A stretch of DNA of 64,000 bases from Cytophagales bacterium. GTDB taxonomy: Bacteria; Bacteroidota; Bacteroidia; Cytophagales; 172606-1. The stretch's first letter is position 1. Every line of letters starts with the position of its first letter. Under the pieces are notes generated by a model that was not told the origin of the DNA, ran no database searches, and saw only the letters and a program-made list of their open reading frames with translations. This document shows positions 1-9,166 of this stretch, piece after piece. A program made the translations under genes and the position numbers. Where the stretch lies: NCBI GenBank assembly GCA_030446715.1, contig JAUJMU010000001.1, forward strand, positions 1 to 64,000. The letters run 5' to 3'.

Positions 1-126
1 TTTCCGGACTTACGTTTCCAATCGCCAAACGTGTTTTTCTTCGGTTACCCATAACAAGCGCATAAACACAATGTATATATTCCGCTAGCGGTTATCTCCA
101 GAATCAGCAAAATAACAACCAAACCC

Positions 127-1410
127 CTACAACTCAACCTTCTCCTTACTGCTCACCGATGCCTCGGCCGGGGTCTCCGGGGCAAGGTTAAACTCGCCTT
201 CCCATTTGGAAACTACGCAGGTGGCAACCGCATTGCCGACTACGTTGGTAGCCGAACGGCCCATGTCCAGAATCTGGTCAATGCCCAGCAGCAGCAGCAG
301 GCCCTCCTGCGGAATGTTGAACGTGCTCAGCGTACCGGCAATGACCACCAGCGAGGCCCGTGGCACGCCGGCCACGCCCTTGCTGGTCACCAGCAGCATC
401 AGCATCATGGTGATCTGCTGCCCCAGCGTAAGCGGGATGCCGTATGCCTGGGCAATAAATACCGTGGCGAAGGTCATGTACATGATCGAGCCGTCCAGGT
501 TAAAGGAATAGCCCAGCGGCAGCACGAAACTGACGATCCGGTTGCTGCAGCCGAAGCTTTCCAGCGCCTCCACGGTACGCGGAAAAGCAGCTTCGGAACT
601 AGCCGTGCTGAAGGCCAGAATAAACGGTTGTTTAATGTAGGCCAGCAACCGGCCAAAGGGCACCCCAACCGCCAGGCAGATACCCGACAGCACAATGCCG
701 ATGAAAAAGATCAGTCCGCCGTAGAAGCAGGCGATCAGGTATACGTACCCGCTGAGAATGCCGATTCCCTGCTTGCTGACCACCGCGGCCATGGCACCAA
801 ACACACCGTACGGAGCAAAATTCATTACAAAGTTGGTAACCTTGAACATCACGTGGGAAATGGCATCCATCGCTTTTACCACCACTTTGCCCTGCTCCCC
901 GATGGCGGCCGTGCCGATGCCGAAGAAAATGGAAAACACCACAATGGGCAGGATTTCATTGTTGGCCATGGCGTCAATCACGCTGGCCGGGAATATATGC
1001 GAGATAAAACTTTTCAGGTCCAGCGCCTTGGCCGATACGCCGGAATCGGCACCCGACGGCGGCAGGGGAATGTTCATGATCTCGCCCGGCTTGAAAATAT
1101 TGACCAGCACAAGTCCCAGCGTCAGCGACAGCAGCGTGGCAAATATGAAATAAGACATTGTTTTTGCCCCGATCCGCCCGACGGCGTTGAAATCGCCCAC
1201 TTTGGCAATACCCACCACCAGCACCGAAAACACCAGCGGGGCGATGATCATCTTGATCAGCCGCAGGAAAATATCACTCAGCAGCTGCAGGTCGGTAGTC
1301 CGGAGAGACCAGCCACCGATTGTAAATATCGTTTCCGGGAAAAAATGACCGATGATCACCCCCAGCAGCAGCCCGATGAAAATGCGGGTAGTCAGGTTAA
1401 TGCGTTTCAT
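127..1410 (-). CDS. dicarboxylate/amino acid:cation symporter (DctA/GltP family)
   Basis: A 427-residue integral membrane protein that should couple uptake of a C4-dicarboxylate or acidic amino acid to H+ or Na+ entry. Seen: multiple hydrophobic segments, the serine-rich re-entrant motif STASSEAAFP near residue 270, the NLDGS motif after it and the NVVGN motif near the C-terminus, all hallmarks of the SLC1/DAACS family. Length matches the family (about 420-440). The last 20 residues are a charged cytoplasmic tail. It is divergently oriented from the IclR regulator across a 252-bp gap, so that regulator might act on it, but this is only positional. Substrate (succinate/malate versus glutamate/aspartate) cannot be settled from motifs alone. 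Confidence 0.93.
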   Translation of the reverse strand: MKRINLTTRIFIGLLLGVIIGHFFPETIFTIGGWSLRTTDLQLLSDIFLRLIKMIIAPLVFSVLVVGIAKVGDFNAVGRIGAKTMSYFIFATLLSLTLGLVLVNIFKPGEIMNIPLPPSGADSGVSAKALDLKSFISHIFPASVIDAMANNEILPIVVFSIFFGIGTAAIGEQGKVVVKAMDAISHVMFKVTNFVMNFAPYGVFGAMAAVVSKQGIGILSGYVYLIACFYGGLIFFIGIVLSGICLAVGVPFGRLLAYIKQPFILAFSTASSEAAFPRTVEALESFGCSNRIVSFVLPLGYSFNLDGSIMYMTFATVFIAQAYGIPLTLGQQITMMLMLLVTSKGVAGVPRASLVVIAGTLSTFNIPQEGLLLLLGIDQILDMGRSATNVVGNAVATCVVSKWEGEFNLAPETPAEASVSSKEKVEL

Positions 1411-1477
1411 GTAGTGGTAAGTAAGGCAGTGGCATTCGGAGAAATGCCTTTATCTGCAAGATAAGAAAACCCAGGTA

Positions 1478-1502
1478 CCTTTTCGACAGCCGTCCGAAAA
1501 GG
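1478..1502. promoter_or_regulatory. palindrome in divergent symporter/iclR intergenic region
   Basis: CCTTTTCG and CGAAAAGG face each other around a 9-nt spacer in the 252-bp gap between two divergently transcribed genes. It could be a regulator operator or simply a small hairpin in the symporter leader. A second, weaker pair (GCCCGG and its partner around 1517-1550) lies nearby. Function is inferred only from position. Confidence 0.3.
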
Positions 1503-1662
1503 GGCGGGGCGGCTTCTGCCCGGCACAAGGAATCCGTACCCGTCGGGCAGGAAAGTAAATAACACCCAAATCAGTCCGGCTTTTTATCCTGCACCGGCAA
1601 TCCGGCTTTTGGTTTCTTATGATTAGCTTTAGGCTTCACATAACTATCGAGAGCCTGTCTGC

Positions 1663-2381
1663 ATGATTCAGGTTGTCAGAAGAGCCCTCGATATTCTGGA
1701 GTACGTTGCCACCCGCCCGGAGAGGGCCTGCTCCCTCACGGAGATTGCTGAAAGCCTGAAGCTGCACCAGGCCACCTGCGCCAACATCATCAAAACCTCG
1801 GCAGATAAACAGTATCTGGAGCACGTAGGCCGGAAAAAAGGCTACCGGCTGGGCGCCATGGCCTACAATCAGAACCTGATACTGGCGGCCAAAGATATAA
1901 TGGAGGAACTCACCGGGCGGCTGAACGAAACCTCGCTGCTGGGCATCCTGCGGAACCAGAAACGATTTATCGTCCACCTGGTCAATAGCGACCAGGACCT
2001 GCAGGTACGCAGCAAGACCGAACAGAACCTCTACGAAACCGCCAGCGGACGTTTGCTGCTGGCTTACCTGCCCGACAAGGAGAAAGACAACGTGATCGGT
2101 GCCACGGGTTGCCGCAGCCGCACATATGGCCCGAAGCCGGTAGCCGCGGGACGCTGCTGCAGGCGCTGGACGACATCCGGGAAAAAGGCTTGGCCGTGAG
2201 CCTTTCGGCCAAGCACATCGTGGGGCTGGCCGTACCTATTTACAGGGCGGGGCAGGTGATTGCCAGCCTCAGTGTGTTCCTGCCGGAGAGCCGCTTCACC
2301 GACCGCCACCGGACTGAGATTCTGGAATCTTTAAAAGCCGCGGCCCGGAAAATCAACGAATGGCTGGAGAAGGAGGCGTAA
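1663..2381 (+). CDS. IclR-family transcriptional regulator (one frameshift)
   Basis: The N-terminal part (to about residue 148) carries an IclR winged helix (CSLTEIAESLKLHQATCANI around residues 24-43) and the start of the effector domain. The reading frame then breaks. The remainder (IWPEAGSRGTLLQALDDIRE onward, ending at 2381) continues in another frame as the IclR C-terminal ligand-binding fold. Restoring one G in the GGG run at 2106-2108 makes a continuous protein of about 239 residues, normal for the family. It converges on kduD, with the two stops about 40 bp apart. IclR members such as KdgR control pectin/uronate catabolism, so regulation of kduD is a reasonable inference. Whether the frameshift is real or a sequencing error is open; the homopolymer context favours error. 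Confidence 0.82.
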
Positions 2382-2422
2382 ACCCGGTGATGCTTTTCAG
2401 GTTTTCAAAAGCACACTTATCC

Positions 2423-3193
2423 TTATCTTCCCATCCACCCGCCGTCTACGGTGAGAATGGTGCCGCTCACGTAGTCCGAGGCGCGGGAGGCCAGAAAAAC
2501 CGCAGCGCCTTTAAAATCGTCCGGTTCGCCCCAGCGGCCCGCCGGAATCCGCGACAGAATGGACTTGCTACGTTCCGGGTCATTGCGCAGGGCCTCTGTG
2601 TTGTCGGTGCTGATGTAGCCGGGAGCAATGGCGTTGACCTGCACGCCCTTGCCGGCCCATTCGTTGGCCAGTGCTTTGGTGAGGGAGCCGATGGCGCCCT
2701 TGCTGGCCGCGTAACCCGGCACCGTAATGCCGCCCTGAAAAGTGAGCAGGGAAGCGGTGAAAATGATTTTGCCGCCCCCCCGGACAACCATATCCCTGCC
2801 AAACTCGCGGCTGATGATGAACTGCGAATTGATGTTGACTTCCATGACTTCGTCCCAGTATTCGTCAGGATGTTCGGCGGCCGGTTTCCGGAGGATGGTG
2901 CCGGCATTGTTTATTAAAATATCTACCGGCGGACATTCCCGTTTTACCTGCTCAATGAACCCGTAGAGGCCCGGCCGGTCCGAAAAATTGCACTGGTACC
3001 CCCGGAAACTCCGGCCAGTGGCCCGTACCGCCTGTTCGACGGCACTGCCCGAAAGCTCCAGCGAAGCCGATACGCCGATGATGTCGGCACCGGCTTCGGC
3101 AAGGCCAATGGCCATTGCCTTGCCGATGCCCCGCTTGCAGCCGGTGACCAAAGCGGTTTTGCCCTTCAGGCTGAATTGTTCAGGTATGTGCAT
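2423..3193 (-). CDS. kduD: SDR oxidoreductase, KduD-like (2-deoxy-D-gluconate 3-dehydrogenase)
   Basis: A 256-residue short-chain dehydrogenase. Seen: NAD-binding TGCKRGIG at residues 17-24, NNAG near 95, a catalytic Ser (FTASLL) and YAASK motif near 145-162, and the C-terminal GRWGEPDDFKG...DGGWMGR pattern typical of KduD. KduD reduces or oxidises 2,5-diketo-3-deoxygluconate/2-deoxygluconate in uronate catabolism. It lies downstream of, and in the same direction as, a truncated zinc alcohol dehydrogenase, with a type F1 repeat filling the gap. The start ATG at 3193 sits inside the repeat's AACCATG phrase. The facing IclR gene is a plausible regulator. Other SDR sugar dehydrogenases cannot be excluded. 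Confidence 0.85.
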   Translation of the reverse strand: MHIPEQFSLKGKTALVTGCKRGIGKAMAIGLAEAGADIIGVSASLELSGSAVEQAVRATGRSFRGYQCNFSDRPGLYGFIEQVKRECPPVDILINNAGTILRKPAAEHPDEYWDEVMEVNINSQFIISREFGRDMVVRGGGKIIFTASLLTFQGGITVPGYAASKGAIGSLTKALANEWAGKGVQVNAIAPGYISTDNTEALRNDPERSKSILSRIPAGRWGEPDDFKGAAVFLASRASDYVSGTILTVDGGWMGR

Positions 3194-3275
3194 GGTTGGA
3201 TGTTTATATGGTTATATGGCTGCATTGCTCAATTGTTTAATTGCTGCATTGTCAGAGCAGCCATTCAATAGCTTC
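3191..3275 (-). repeat. intergenic phrase-repeat hairpin F1, copy 1 (shortened)
   Basis: On the plus strand the segment reads as iterated phrases (GGATGTTTATATGG, TTATATGGC, TGCATTGC, TCAATTGTTTAATTG, CTGCATTG), followed by a short opposite arm (AGCAGCCATTCAATAGC). It occupies the whole gap between the alcohol dehydrogenase stop (3274) and the kduD start (3193). The kduD start codon lies in the final AACCATG phrase. The opposite arm is much shorter than in the other three copies. Confidence 0.7.
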
Positions 3276-4080
3276 AACAGCTAATGAGGTACTTCATTCC
3301 TTCAGGATTACTGTCAATGGTCTCAAACACCTTCTGTACTTCCGCCAGGGGAGAAACCTGCGTAACACAATGCATCCGCGGTATGTGCCCTTCAGCGGTC
3401 AGTCTAATGACCTCCTCAAAATCCTCCGGTTCGTACACCCGCGCCCCGATCAGCTTGAGTTCCCGCCAGAAGAACCGGAACAGGTCTACCGGCTTCGGCT
3501 CCGGATGAATGGCGACCATCACGATCCGGCCGCGGACCCGGGGCAGTTGGGTCATTACCGCCACTCCGGCCGCTACACCCGAAACTTCAAAGACAACGTC
3601 GGCCATCGCACCACCCGTAAAAGCCCCGGTTGCCGCCACCAGGCCAGTTTCCCCCGGATTGACCGCTTCCAGCCCCAGCGACCGGATGAGTTGTAACCGG
3701 TGCGCGTTAGGCTCTGATACCATCACGTTGGTGCCTTTGTGCCTCGCCACAAGCCCGATCAGGATACTGATGGGGCCACCGCCGATTACGACCACGTGTT
3801 CTCCCGCCTCCAGTTGACTCAGCCGCACGTCGTGGCAGGCAACCGCCAGCGGCTCAATCGATGGTGCCGTGTTGCAGGGAGACGTTTTCGGGCAGTTTGT
3901 GCAGCGTATGAGCGGGTACTACCCAACTGGCCTGCATGCCGCCGGGAGAGTCAATGCCGATGTGCGTGTAACCGTTATCGGAAGGAACCGGAGTTCCGGG
4001 GTTCAGGGGCCGCACGGCTACTTTTTCGCCGGCCGCAAATCCTTCCACGCCCGGCCCGACTTCGGCAATTTCGGCGAGTA
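3274..4080 (-). pseudogene. zinc-type alcohol/polyol dehydrogenase, 5'-truncated and frameshifted
   Basis: The C-terminal 184 residues hold a Rossmann fold (VVVIGGGPISILIGLVARHKG) and the MDR C-terminal lobe. An upstream piece in another frame (GFAAGEKVAVRPLNPGTPVP onward, about 64 residues) belongs to the GroES-like N-terminal domain. Removing one T (minus strand) near 3862 joins them as HGTIDEPLAVACHDVRL. The first 55-60 residues, which would hold the catalytic-zinc cysteine, are absent: the coding sequence runs directly into the 5' end of a susC-like gene near 4080. Related enzymes are sorbitol or galactitol-phosphate dehydrogenases. Without the N-terminus the product should be inactive even if the frameshift is an error, unless the junction itself is an assembly artefact. 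Confidence 0.8.
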
Positions 4081-4249
4081 GTGCCTTTTACCAGCACATT
4101 CACGCCCGGCAGACTTTCCCCTGATCCGATGTCACGCTTCCCCTTACGGTAATTTCCCCGCCGCCCTGAGCCAGCACCTGACCCGTCTGGCTAAGCATCA
4201 GCAGCAGAAATATCCCGAAGCTGAGTACTGCTTGTAGTGGTGTTTTCAT
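4081..4249 (-). pseudogene. 5' fragment of a SusC/RagA-type TonB-dependent receptor
   Basis: Reading on the minus strand from the ATG at 4249 gives a signal peptide (MKTPLQAVLSFGIFLLLMLS, then QTGQVLAQ) followed by GGGEITVRGSVTSDQG. With one G restored in the run at 4118-4121 it continues as ESLPGVNVLVKGTT, the start of the CarboxypepD_reg-like domain found at the N-terminus of SusC receptors. After about 57 residues the match ends abruptly and alcohol dehydrogenase coding sequence begins. The rest of susC (normally about 1000 residues) and any susD are missing. This marks a deletion or rearrangement junction. Confidence 0.75.
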
Positions 4250-4482
4250 ATAGGCTATCTATAATACTATTATATAAAAAAATTATAAATTTATACAGTA
4301 ATAGAATAAGAAAGTATAATGCAAAGCTTGTCAAGTTTTTTAGCTATACTTTTTTATATTGTACTTTTCCAGCATCAAGGGCCTGCCGGATGAAATTTTA
4401 CGGTCGGGACATGAACAGAATGCGGTTGGATGTCGGGGCACCTATCCATTATCATTGCTGGTGTTTACAGCATATTTGTCTG

Positions 4483-5211
4483 ATGAGCATTCACATTGGC
4501 ACCTCCGGCTGGAGTTACGACCACTGGCACGGCGTACTGTACCCGCACGGCATACCGCTCTGGGAGCGGCTGGGGCACTACGTGCAGCACTACCATACCG
4601 TGGAGCTGAACAGCAGCTATTACCGCTGGCCCACGCCGGCGGGGTTTAAAAGCTGGCAGCAGCGGTTGCCGGCGGGCTTTCTGCTGAGTGCAAAAGCACC
4701 ACGGGGCCTCACCCATGCCCAGTGCCTCTACAAACCGGAGAAGTGGATGCTGCGGATTGCCAGTTGCTGGCACGAACTGGCCGGCAAGCGGGCCGTGCTG
4801 CTGGTGCAGCTTTCGCCGCTTTTTGCCTGCGACTACGACCGGCTGGCGTATTTTCTGGAACAGGTTCCGCACTGGATGCGGGTAGCCGTGGAGATGCGGC
4901 ACCCGAGCTGGCACAATGACGCCATTTTTTCGCTGCTGGAGCGGCACCATGCGGCCTACTGCATCATGAGCGGTGCCCACCTGCCGTGCGTACTTAGGGT
5001 AACGGCGCCTTTTGTGTACGTGCGGCTGCACGGCCCCGACCACCAGCACCTCTACGGCGGCTCCTACTCCGACAACGACCTGCACTGGTGGGCTGACCGC
5101 ATCCGGGAATGGCAATGGGCGGGCAATGAAGTATTTGTGTACTTCAATAATGACGGCGGCGGCAACGCCGTCCGCAACGCCTCCACGCTGAAATGGATAC
5201 TGGGCTGCTGA
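4483..5211 (+). CDS. DUF72 domain-containing protein (YecE-like)
   Basis: A 242-residue protein from the ATG at 4483 (MSIHIGTSGWSYDHWHGVLYP). The same frame is open further upstream, but that part does not resemble the family. Seen: GTSGWSY at the N-terminus, VELNSSYYRWPT, the SAKAPRGLTH segment, the VAVEMRHPSWH motif and the C-terminal YFNNDGGGNAVRNA, all diagnostic of the DUF72 TIM-barrel family. Function is unknown; the fold suggests a nucleotide- or sugar-related enzyme. It stands alone: upstream is an AT-rich 233-bp gap containing the susC remnant start, downstream is the convergent bioD. Confidence 0.93.
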   Translation: MSIHIGTSGWSYDHWHGVLYPHGIPLWERLGHYVQHYHTVELNSSYYRWPTPAGFKSWQQRLPAGFLLSAKAPRGLTHAQCLYKPEKWMLRIASCWHELAGKRAVLLVQLSPLFACDYDRLAYFLEQVPHWMRVAVEMRHPSWHNDAIFSLLERHHAAYCIMSGAHLPCVLRVTAPFVYVRLHGPDHQHLYGGSYSDNDLHWWADRIREWQWAGNEVFVYFNNDGGGNAVRNASTLKWILGC

Positions 5212-5223
5212 GGGAAAAGACTG

Positions 5224-5847
5224 CTACGCTTCCAGCGCCTTGCTTTCCACCAGTTTGAGGGCGTAGCGGTTGATTACTTCCGGGGTAATGGCTTTTTCCT
5301 GGTGCACCCGGAGCAGTTGCCTGTACCCGGAATGCTGCAGGATGATCCGCTCCGACTCCTTGTTCTCAGGCCCGTTGAAAATAATGCCTTTCACGCGGAT
5401 TCTGCGGCGCTCCAGCTCCCGGATGGTCAGCAGGGTATGGTTGATGCTGCCCAGGTAAATATTGGCCACCAGAATCACCTCGGCATCCAGCCGGGGTACC
5501 AGGTCAATCACAAAATGCTCATCGTTGATGGGCACCAGCACGCCACCGGCTCCTTCAATGATGAGGGTATTTTCCGTGTCAGGCAGCAGAATATTGGCAA
5601 TGTGAATCTCTATTTCCTCCAGGCGGGCCGCGGCGTGCGGCGACAACGGAATGCTCAGCAGATACGCTTCCCGGTGAAAAACGGACTTCTGGTTGTGCAC
5701 CAGCGTCATGACGGTATCGGTATCGCGGGGCTGGCCCGACTGGATCGGCTTCCAGTAATCGGCCTGCAACGCCTGCGTAATGATGGAACTGACCACTGTT
5801 TTGCCGCTCTCGGTCCCGATTGCCGTAATAAAATATCTTTTTGCCAT
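5224..5847 (-). CDS. bioD: dethiobiotin synthetase
   Basis: Catalyses ATP-dependent carboxylation of 7,8-diaminopelargonate to dethiobiotin, the penultimate step of biotin synthesis. 207 residues, within the normal range. Seen: the P-loop GTESGKT at residues 11-17, the conserved WKPIQSGQ with the catalytic Lys, and EGAGGVLVPI near residue 98, all BioD signatures. It follows the bioF remnant on the same strand with 18 bp between them, as expected for a bio operon. It is intact, in contrast to bioF. Confidence 0.95.
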   Translation of the reverse strand: MAKRYFITAIGTESGKTVVSSIITQALQADYWKPIQSGQPRDTDTVMTLVHNQKSVFHREAYLLSIPLSPHAAARLEEIEIHIANILLPDTENTLIIEGAGGVLVPINDEHFVIDLVPRLDAEVILVANIYLGSINHTLLTIRELERRRIRVKGIIFNGPENKESERIILQHSGYRQLLRVHQEKAITPEVINRYALKLVESKALEA

Positions 5848-5865
5848 AACGGTAAAGGTAACAGA

Positions 5866-7024
5866 TTAAAAAGCCGGCTGGACATTCCGCGGCTGGAGGG
5901 CAGCGGCGAGTAGCCGGACCAGCGCGGCAATAGCTTCGTCCGGGCTGTACGTGTGCAGGCAGATGCGCAGTCGTTCTTCACCTTCCCGGACGGTGGGCGA
6001 AAGGATCGGCCTTACATCGTAACCCGCCGCCTGCAAGTGCGCCGCCACTCCTTTGGTCCGGGCGTTGCCGCCAATCCGGAGGACCTGAATCGGGCTGAGG
6101 CTGGGGATAAAAGAGTGGGCAAGTCCCTGTTCTGTTACTTCCTGCCGGAAAAGGGCTACTTTCCGGTGAAGGGCCACCGGCAACTCCGGGTGGCGGGCCA
6201 GAAAGCGGAATGATTCCCGCACTGACACCAGGCTGTGCAGCGGCAGGGCAGTGGTATAGATAAACGGCCGGGCGAAGTTGATCAGGTAATCCGTCAGCGT
6301 CCGGGACCCGGCTACGCAGGCACCGTGTACGCCCTAGCCCTTGCCAAAGGTGTAAATGCGGGCAAAAATCCGGTCCTGCGGGTTTTCGGCACAGGCAATG
6401 CCGCTGCCCGCATCACCCCACAGGCCGGTGCTGTGGGCTTCATCCCAGATCAGGTGGGCACCGTACTGCTCACAAAGGTTCAGCAACCCGTGCAGCGAGG
6501 GCAAAATCGCCGTCCATGGAATATACCGATTCGGCCACCACAAAAAGTTTCTCCCGTTGCCGTTTGCAGGCGGCGCCGGAGGTCGTCCGGGTCATTGTGC
6601 CGGAAAGCGAAGCGGCTGGCAAAACTCAGCCGGGCACCTTCTTTCAGGCTGGCGTGGATGTATTCATCGTAGAGAATGGTATCACCTTTTTGCGGAATGG
6701 CCGAAAGCACGGCCGTGTTGGCGGCATAACCGGAGTTGAACAAGAGGTTTCTTCCGCCCCCGAAAATCCGGGCCAGTTCTTCTTCCAGCTCCAGCACAAA
6801 GGCATTGTTGCCGAAATCAGCCGGGAGCCGGTAGCGCCGTTGAGGGCTCCGCCTGCTGTTGGTACACCTCCTGAATCTGCCGGTGCAATCCGGGGTTCCG
6901 GGCCAGACCAAGGTAGTCATTGGAACAGAAGTCCACCTTTCCGTCACCCAGCGACAGACGCCGCAGATTACCCGCTTCCTGCCGGGCGTAGTGCTTCCGA
7001 TAATTTCCGTTCGATGGACTTCAT
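5866..7024 (-). pseudogene. bioF: 8-amino-7-oxononanoate synthase, multiply disrupted
   Basis: The protein can be rebuilt piecewise: MKSIERKLSEAL (start 7024), SNDYLGLARNPGLHRQI, NNAFVLELEEELARIFGGGR, LLFNSGYAANTAVLS, VVAESVYSMDGDFA, LHGLLNLCEQYGAHLIWDEA, ARIYTFGKG, then VHGACVAGSRTLTDYLINFA and the C-terminal domain to 5866. Homology covers full length (about 386 codons). The frame changes at least five times, at short homopolymers (6984-6986, around 6828-6840, around 6570, around 6510). There is also an in-frame TAG at 6334-6336 directly after the PLP-lysine motif FGKG. The enzyme condenses pimeloyl-ACP with alanine. The lesions are too dense to dismiss without reads, yet several are simple homopolymer indels. 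Confidence 0.85.
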
Positions 7025-7069
7025 GCCGGGGCAAAAGTACGCAGAAGCCTGAACAGTAGGTTGGTAAGG

Positions 7070-7195
7070 GTGCAGGTGCAGTATGCGGATTATTTCTTGT
7101 GGATCACCGCAAGGTTTTCTCTGAATTTACGCTGACAAAAATTCTTCTGCGGGCATCTGCGGCCTTATCTGCGATAATCTGCGGGAAACATCTGT
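7070..7195. repeat. intergenic phrase repeat F6 (ATCTGCGG units)
   Basis: The gap between bioF and the RNA methyltransferase carries iterated TCTGCGG/ATCTGCG phrases (7145-7186: CTTCTGCGGG, CATCTGCGGC, TTATCTGCG, TAATCTGCGGG), followed by ATCTGTGA. A looser partner with GCGGATTAT and GGATCACCGC lies at 7084-7110. The architecture resembles the other phrase repeats here, but the two arms are more diverged and a clean stem is not obvious. Confidence 0.45.
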
Positions 7196-7226
7196 GACGT
7201 TTGTACCACTAGCCGGCCTGATCAGC

Positions 7227-8027
7227 CTAACCCATCCCGAAATTCCGCTGGCGGCAGGCCTCAAAGATCAGTATCGCGGTAGTGGCCGACACGTTGAGGA
7301 ATCCACTTCGCCGCGCATGGGTACTTTGATCTGTTTGTCGGCCCCGTACAGCCAGACGGAGGTGAGGCCGGTTGCCTCCGTGCCCATCACCAGAGCCGTG
7401 GGTTGGGTAAAATCCACGGCGGTGATAGTATTCTTTGCCGGTGAGGGCGGCGGCGTAACTGGTAATTTTATTCGTTTTCAGCCAGCGGAGCACTTCTCCG
7501 GAAGGTGCCGCCACCACGATTGGTAAGCAGGCGGCCAGACTGGACCGGATCGTGTTGGGATTGAACAGGTCCGTCTGCGGATCGCGAACAATGACGGCAT
7601 CCACTTTGGCGGCATCAGCGGTGCGCAGGATGGCCCCCAGATTACCCGGTTTTCTCCACTGCCTCCAGCACAACCACCAGCGGGGCCGCCGACAGCTTCA
7701 GGTCGGCCAGGCTCAGCTGACGGGGTACGGCAAGGGCAATCACACCATCCACGTTTTCGCGGTAAAAGCCATCTTCCCGAATACCGGCGGCGTTACCTCA
7801 AACGCGGTCACGGCTGCATCTGCTAGTGCCTCCACGCCTGCCCGGTCACGGACTTTGCCGGGGCACACAAACAGGCTGTCGATCCGGAAGCCGGCTCTGG
7901 CAGCCAGCGTCATTTCGCGCAGCCCTTCAATCACGATCAGCCGCTGGGTGCGCCGTTCCGATGGTTTTTCGGTCAGCTTGATTACGTTCTTGATCCGGCT
8001 GTTCTGCAGGCTGGAGATAAGTTCCAT
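7227..8027 (-). pseudogene. SpoU/TrmH-type RNA 2'-O-methyltransferase, multiply frameshifted
   Basis: The N-terminal part (MELISSLQNSRIKNVIKLTE, start 8027) is the substrate-binding domain of the SpoU family. The C-terminal part has the knotted SPOUT motifs KPGNLGAILRTADAAKVDAV, LVMGTEATGL and FLNVSATTAILIFEA. Four one-base frame changes separate them (near 7780, 7650, 7424 and 7302), each restoring the family sequence when corrected. The corrected product would be about 265 residues, normal for a tRNA/rRNA ribose methyltransferase. Either this is a poorly sequenced stretch or the gene is decaying; bioF next door shows the same density of lesions. Confidence 0.82.
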
Positions 8028-8176
8028 TCATTACATAACTATATTTGAATATGTCCTGTTTTATGGGTCAGCAAAAGATATACTTACCGTACCGGAAGGC
8101 TGTTTGTAAGGTGTACAAATTCCTTATATCCAGTCATACGGAATGAAACCACACCATTACTGAGTCGCCTGATACG

Positions 8177-9142
8177 CTACTGCTGTAGTATCAGTTTCTC
8201 TAAACGGCTGATGAGAGGGGCTGATTGTTGTTCCTGAAACTTTCTCGCAAACAGGGCAGACGTGGCCAACAAAGCATTCAGGTCCGTCAGATCCAGAACT
8301 TTGGGAACCTCGCCAAGCGTTTGCCAGTCAATGTAATGACAGCCGTACTCATTGGATGCTGCATATTTCTCCAATGATGCCACCCGCTCAAAATCGTGGG
8401 TAATTTTATGGGCAAAAGGAGAGCTTCTTACAATGGAATGAAAAAATATTTCATCCGGAAGGAGACTGTGCTTATGAAAACTTACATAGTCCTGGTTGTT
8501 CCGGACAAAATCCAGAACATATTTTATGCATTGGTCAGTAAGAGACCACCATTGGGAGCCGTGGTACAAGGGAATCTTTGCGTACAGACGTTTGGGTATT
8601 ACGTCCAGCAAACGGTTTGAAAGCTGGTGTAATCCCTGAAACGGCGCAGTCTTAAGATTGAGCAAATAGTTGTCAATAAAGTGGTAACGTGCCACGTACT
8701 TAAAAATAAAGTCCGGCTGAGAAGCATTAATGCCACGGTCAATCCGGATGAATTCTTTGTCGGATGAAAAACTATTTCGTATGTGCTCAATCTTTTTTAC
8801 AGGAAAATCCGAGCCGCTCAGCAGGCAGTACCGCTTGAAGGAGCAACCGGAATCCACGGCTGATTCCAGCAAGTTCAGGGTAGCCTGAATCATACTATAC
8901 CCTCCCCAGAATACTTTGATCCTACGGTTTCCGGTGAGGTAGGAAACATTATGCGACTCCGGTACAGCCTTTTTAAAAGCTGCTAAATCAGCCGCCTTAT
9001 CCACGTGCACAAAAAAATGAGCCCATTCGCAGTTAAGCATTCGCACTAACCTGCTGAAATGGGCTACCTGATGATGCACAAGGATAAGATAAGCTACTTT
9101 GGAGACAGTCGGGCCGTAAAGTGGTACTGCAGAGTGTGACAT
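8177..9142 (-). CDS. core-2/I-branching-type glycosyltransferase (GT14)
   Basis: A 321-residue protein of the Branch/GT14 family, which in animals adds beta-1,6-GlcNAc and in bacteria is found in polysaccharide loci. Seen: VAYLILVHHQVAHFSRLVRM at the N-terminus, FFVHVDKAAD, the LLSGSDFPVK motif, the HGSQWWSLT motif and the LLPDEIFFHSIV motif, which is the usual order in the family. No transmembrane segment or signal peptide. It stands alone with AT-rich flanks and a 16-bp tandem repeat just upstream. Acceptor and product are unknown; a role in capsule or lipopolysaccharide decoration is an inference. Confidence 0.88.
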   Translation of the reverse strand: MSHSAVPLYGPTVSKVAYLILVHHQVAHFSRLVRMLNCEWAHFFVHVDKAADLAAFKKAVPESHNVSYLTGNRRIKVFWGGYSMIQATLNLLESAVDSGCSFKRYCLLSGSDFPVKKIEHIRNSFSSDKEFIRIDRGINASQPDFIFKYVARYHFIDNYLLNLKTAPFQGLHQLSNRLLDVIPKRLYAKIPLYHGSQWWSLTDQCIKYVLDFVRNNQDYVSFHKHSLLPDEIFFHSIVRSSPFAHKITHDFERVASLEKYAASNEYGCHYIDWQTLGEVPKVLDLTDLNALLATSALFARKFQEQQSAPLISRLEKLILQQ

Positions 9143-9166
9143 AACTTCTCAGAATATGGAGCAGAA

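Noticed and set aside
1-126. Gene at the left edge
   Set aside because: No open frame with recognisable features; this is the region downstream of the symporter gene.
4378-4396. IS end remnant: TGCCGGATGAAATTTTA resembles TGCCAGATGAAATTTTA after the IS5 transposase (about 9856)
   Set aside because: Only about 17 bases are shared and the flanks differ; too short to call a second IS scar without a reference element.
4237-4482. N-terminal extension of the DUF72 gene
   Set aside because: The frame is open from 4237 but the DUF72 fold starts at MSIHIGTSGWSY (4483), and the upstream part is AT-rich leader.
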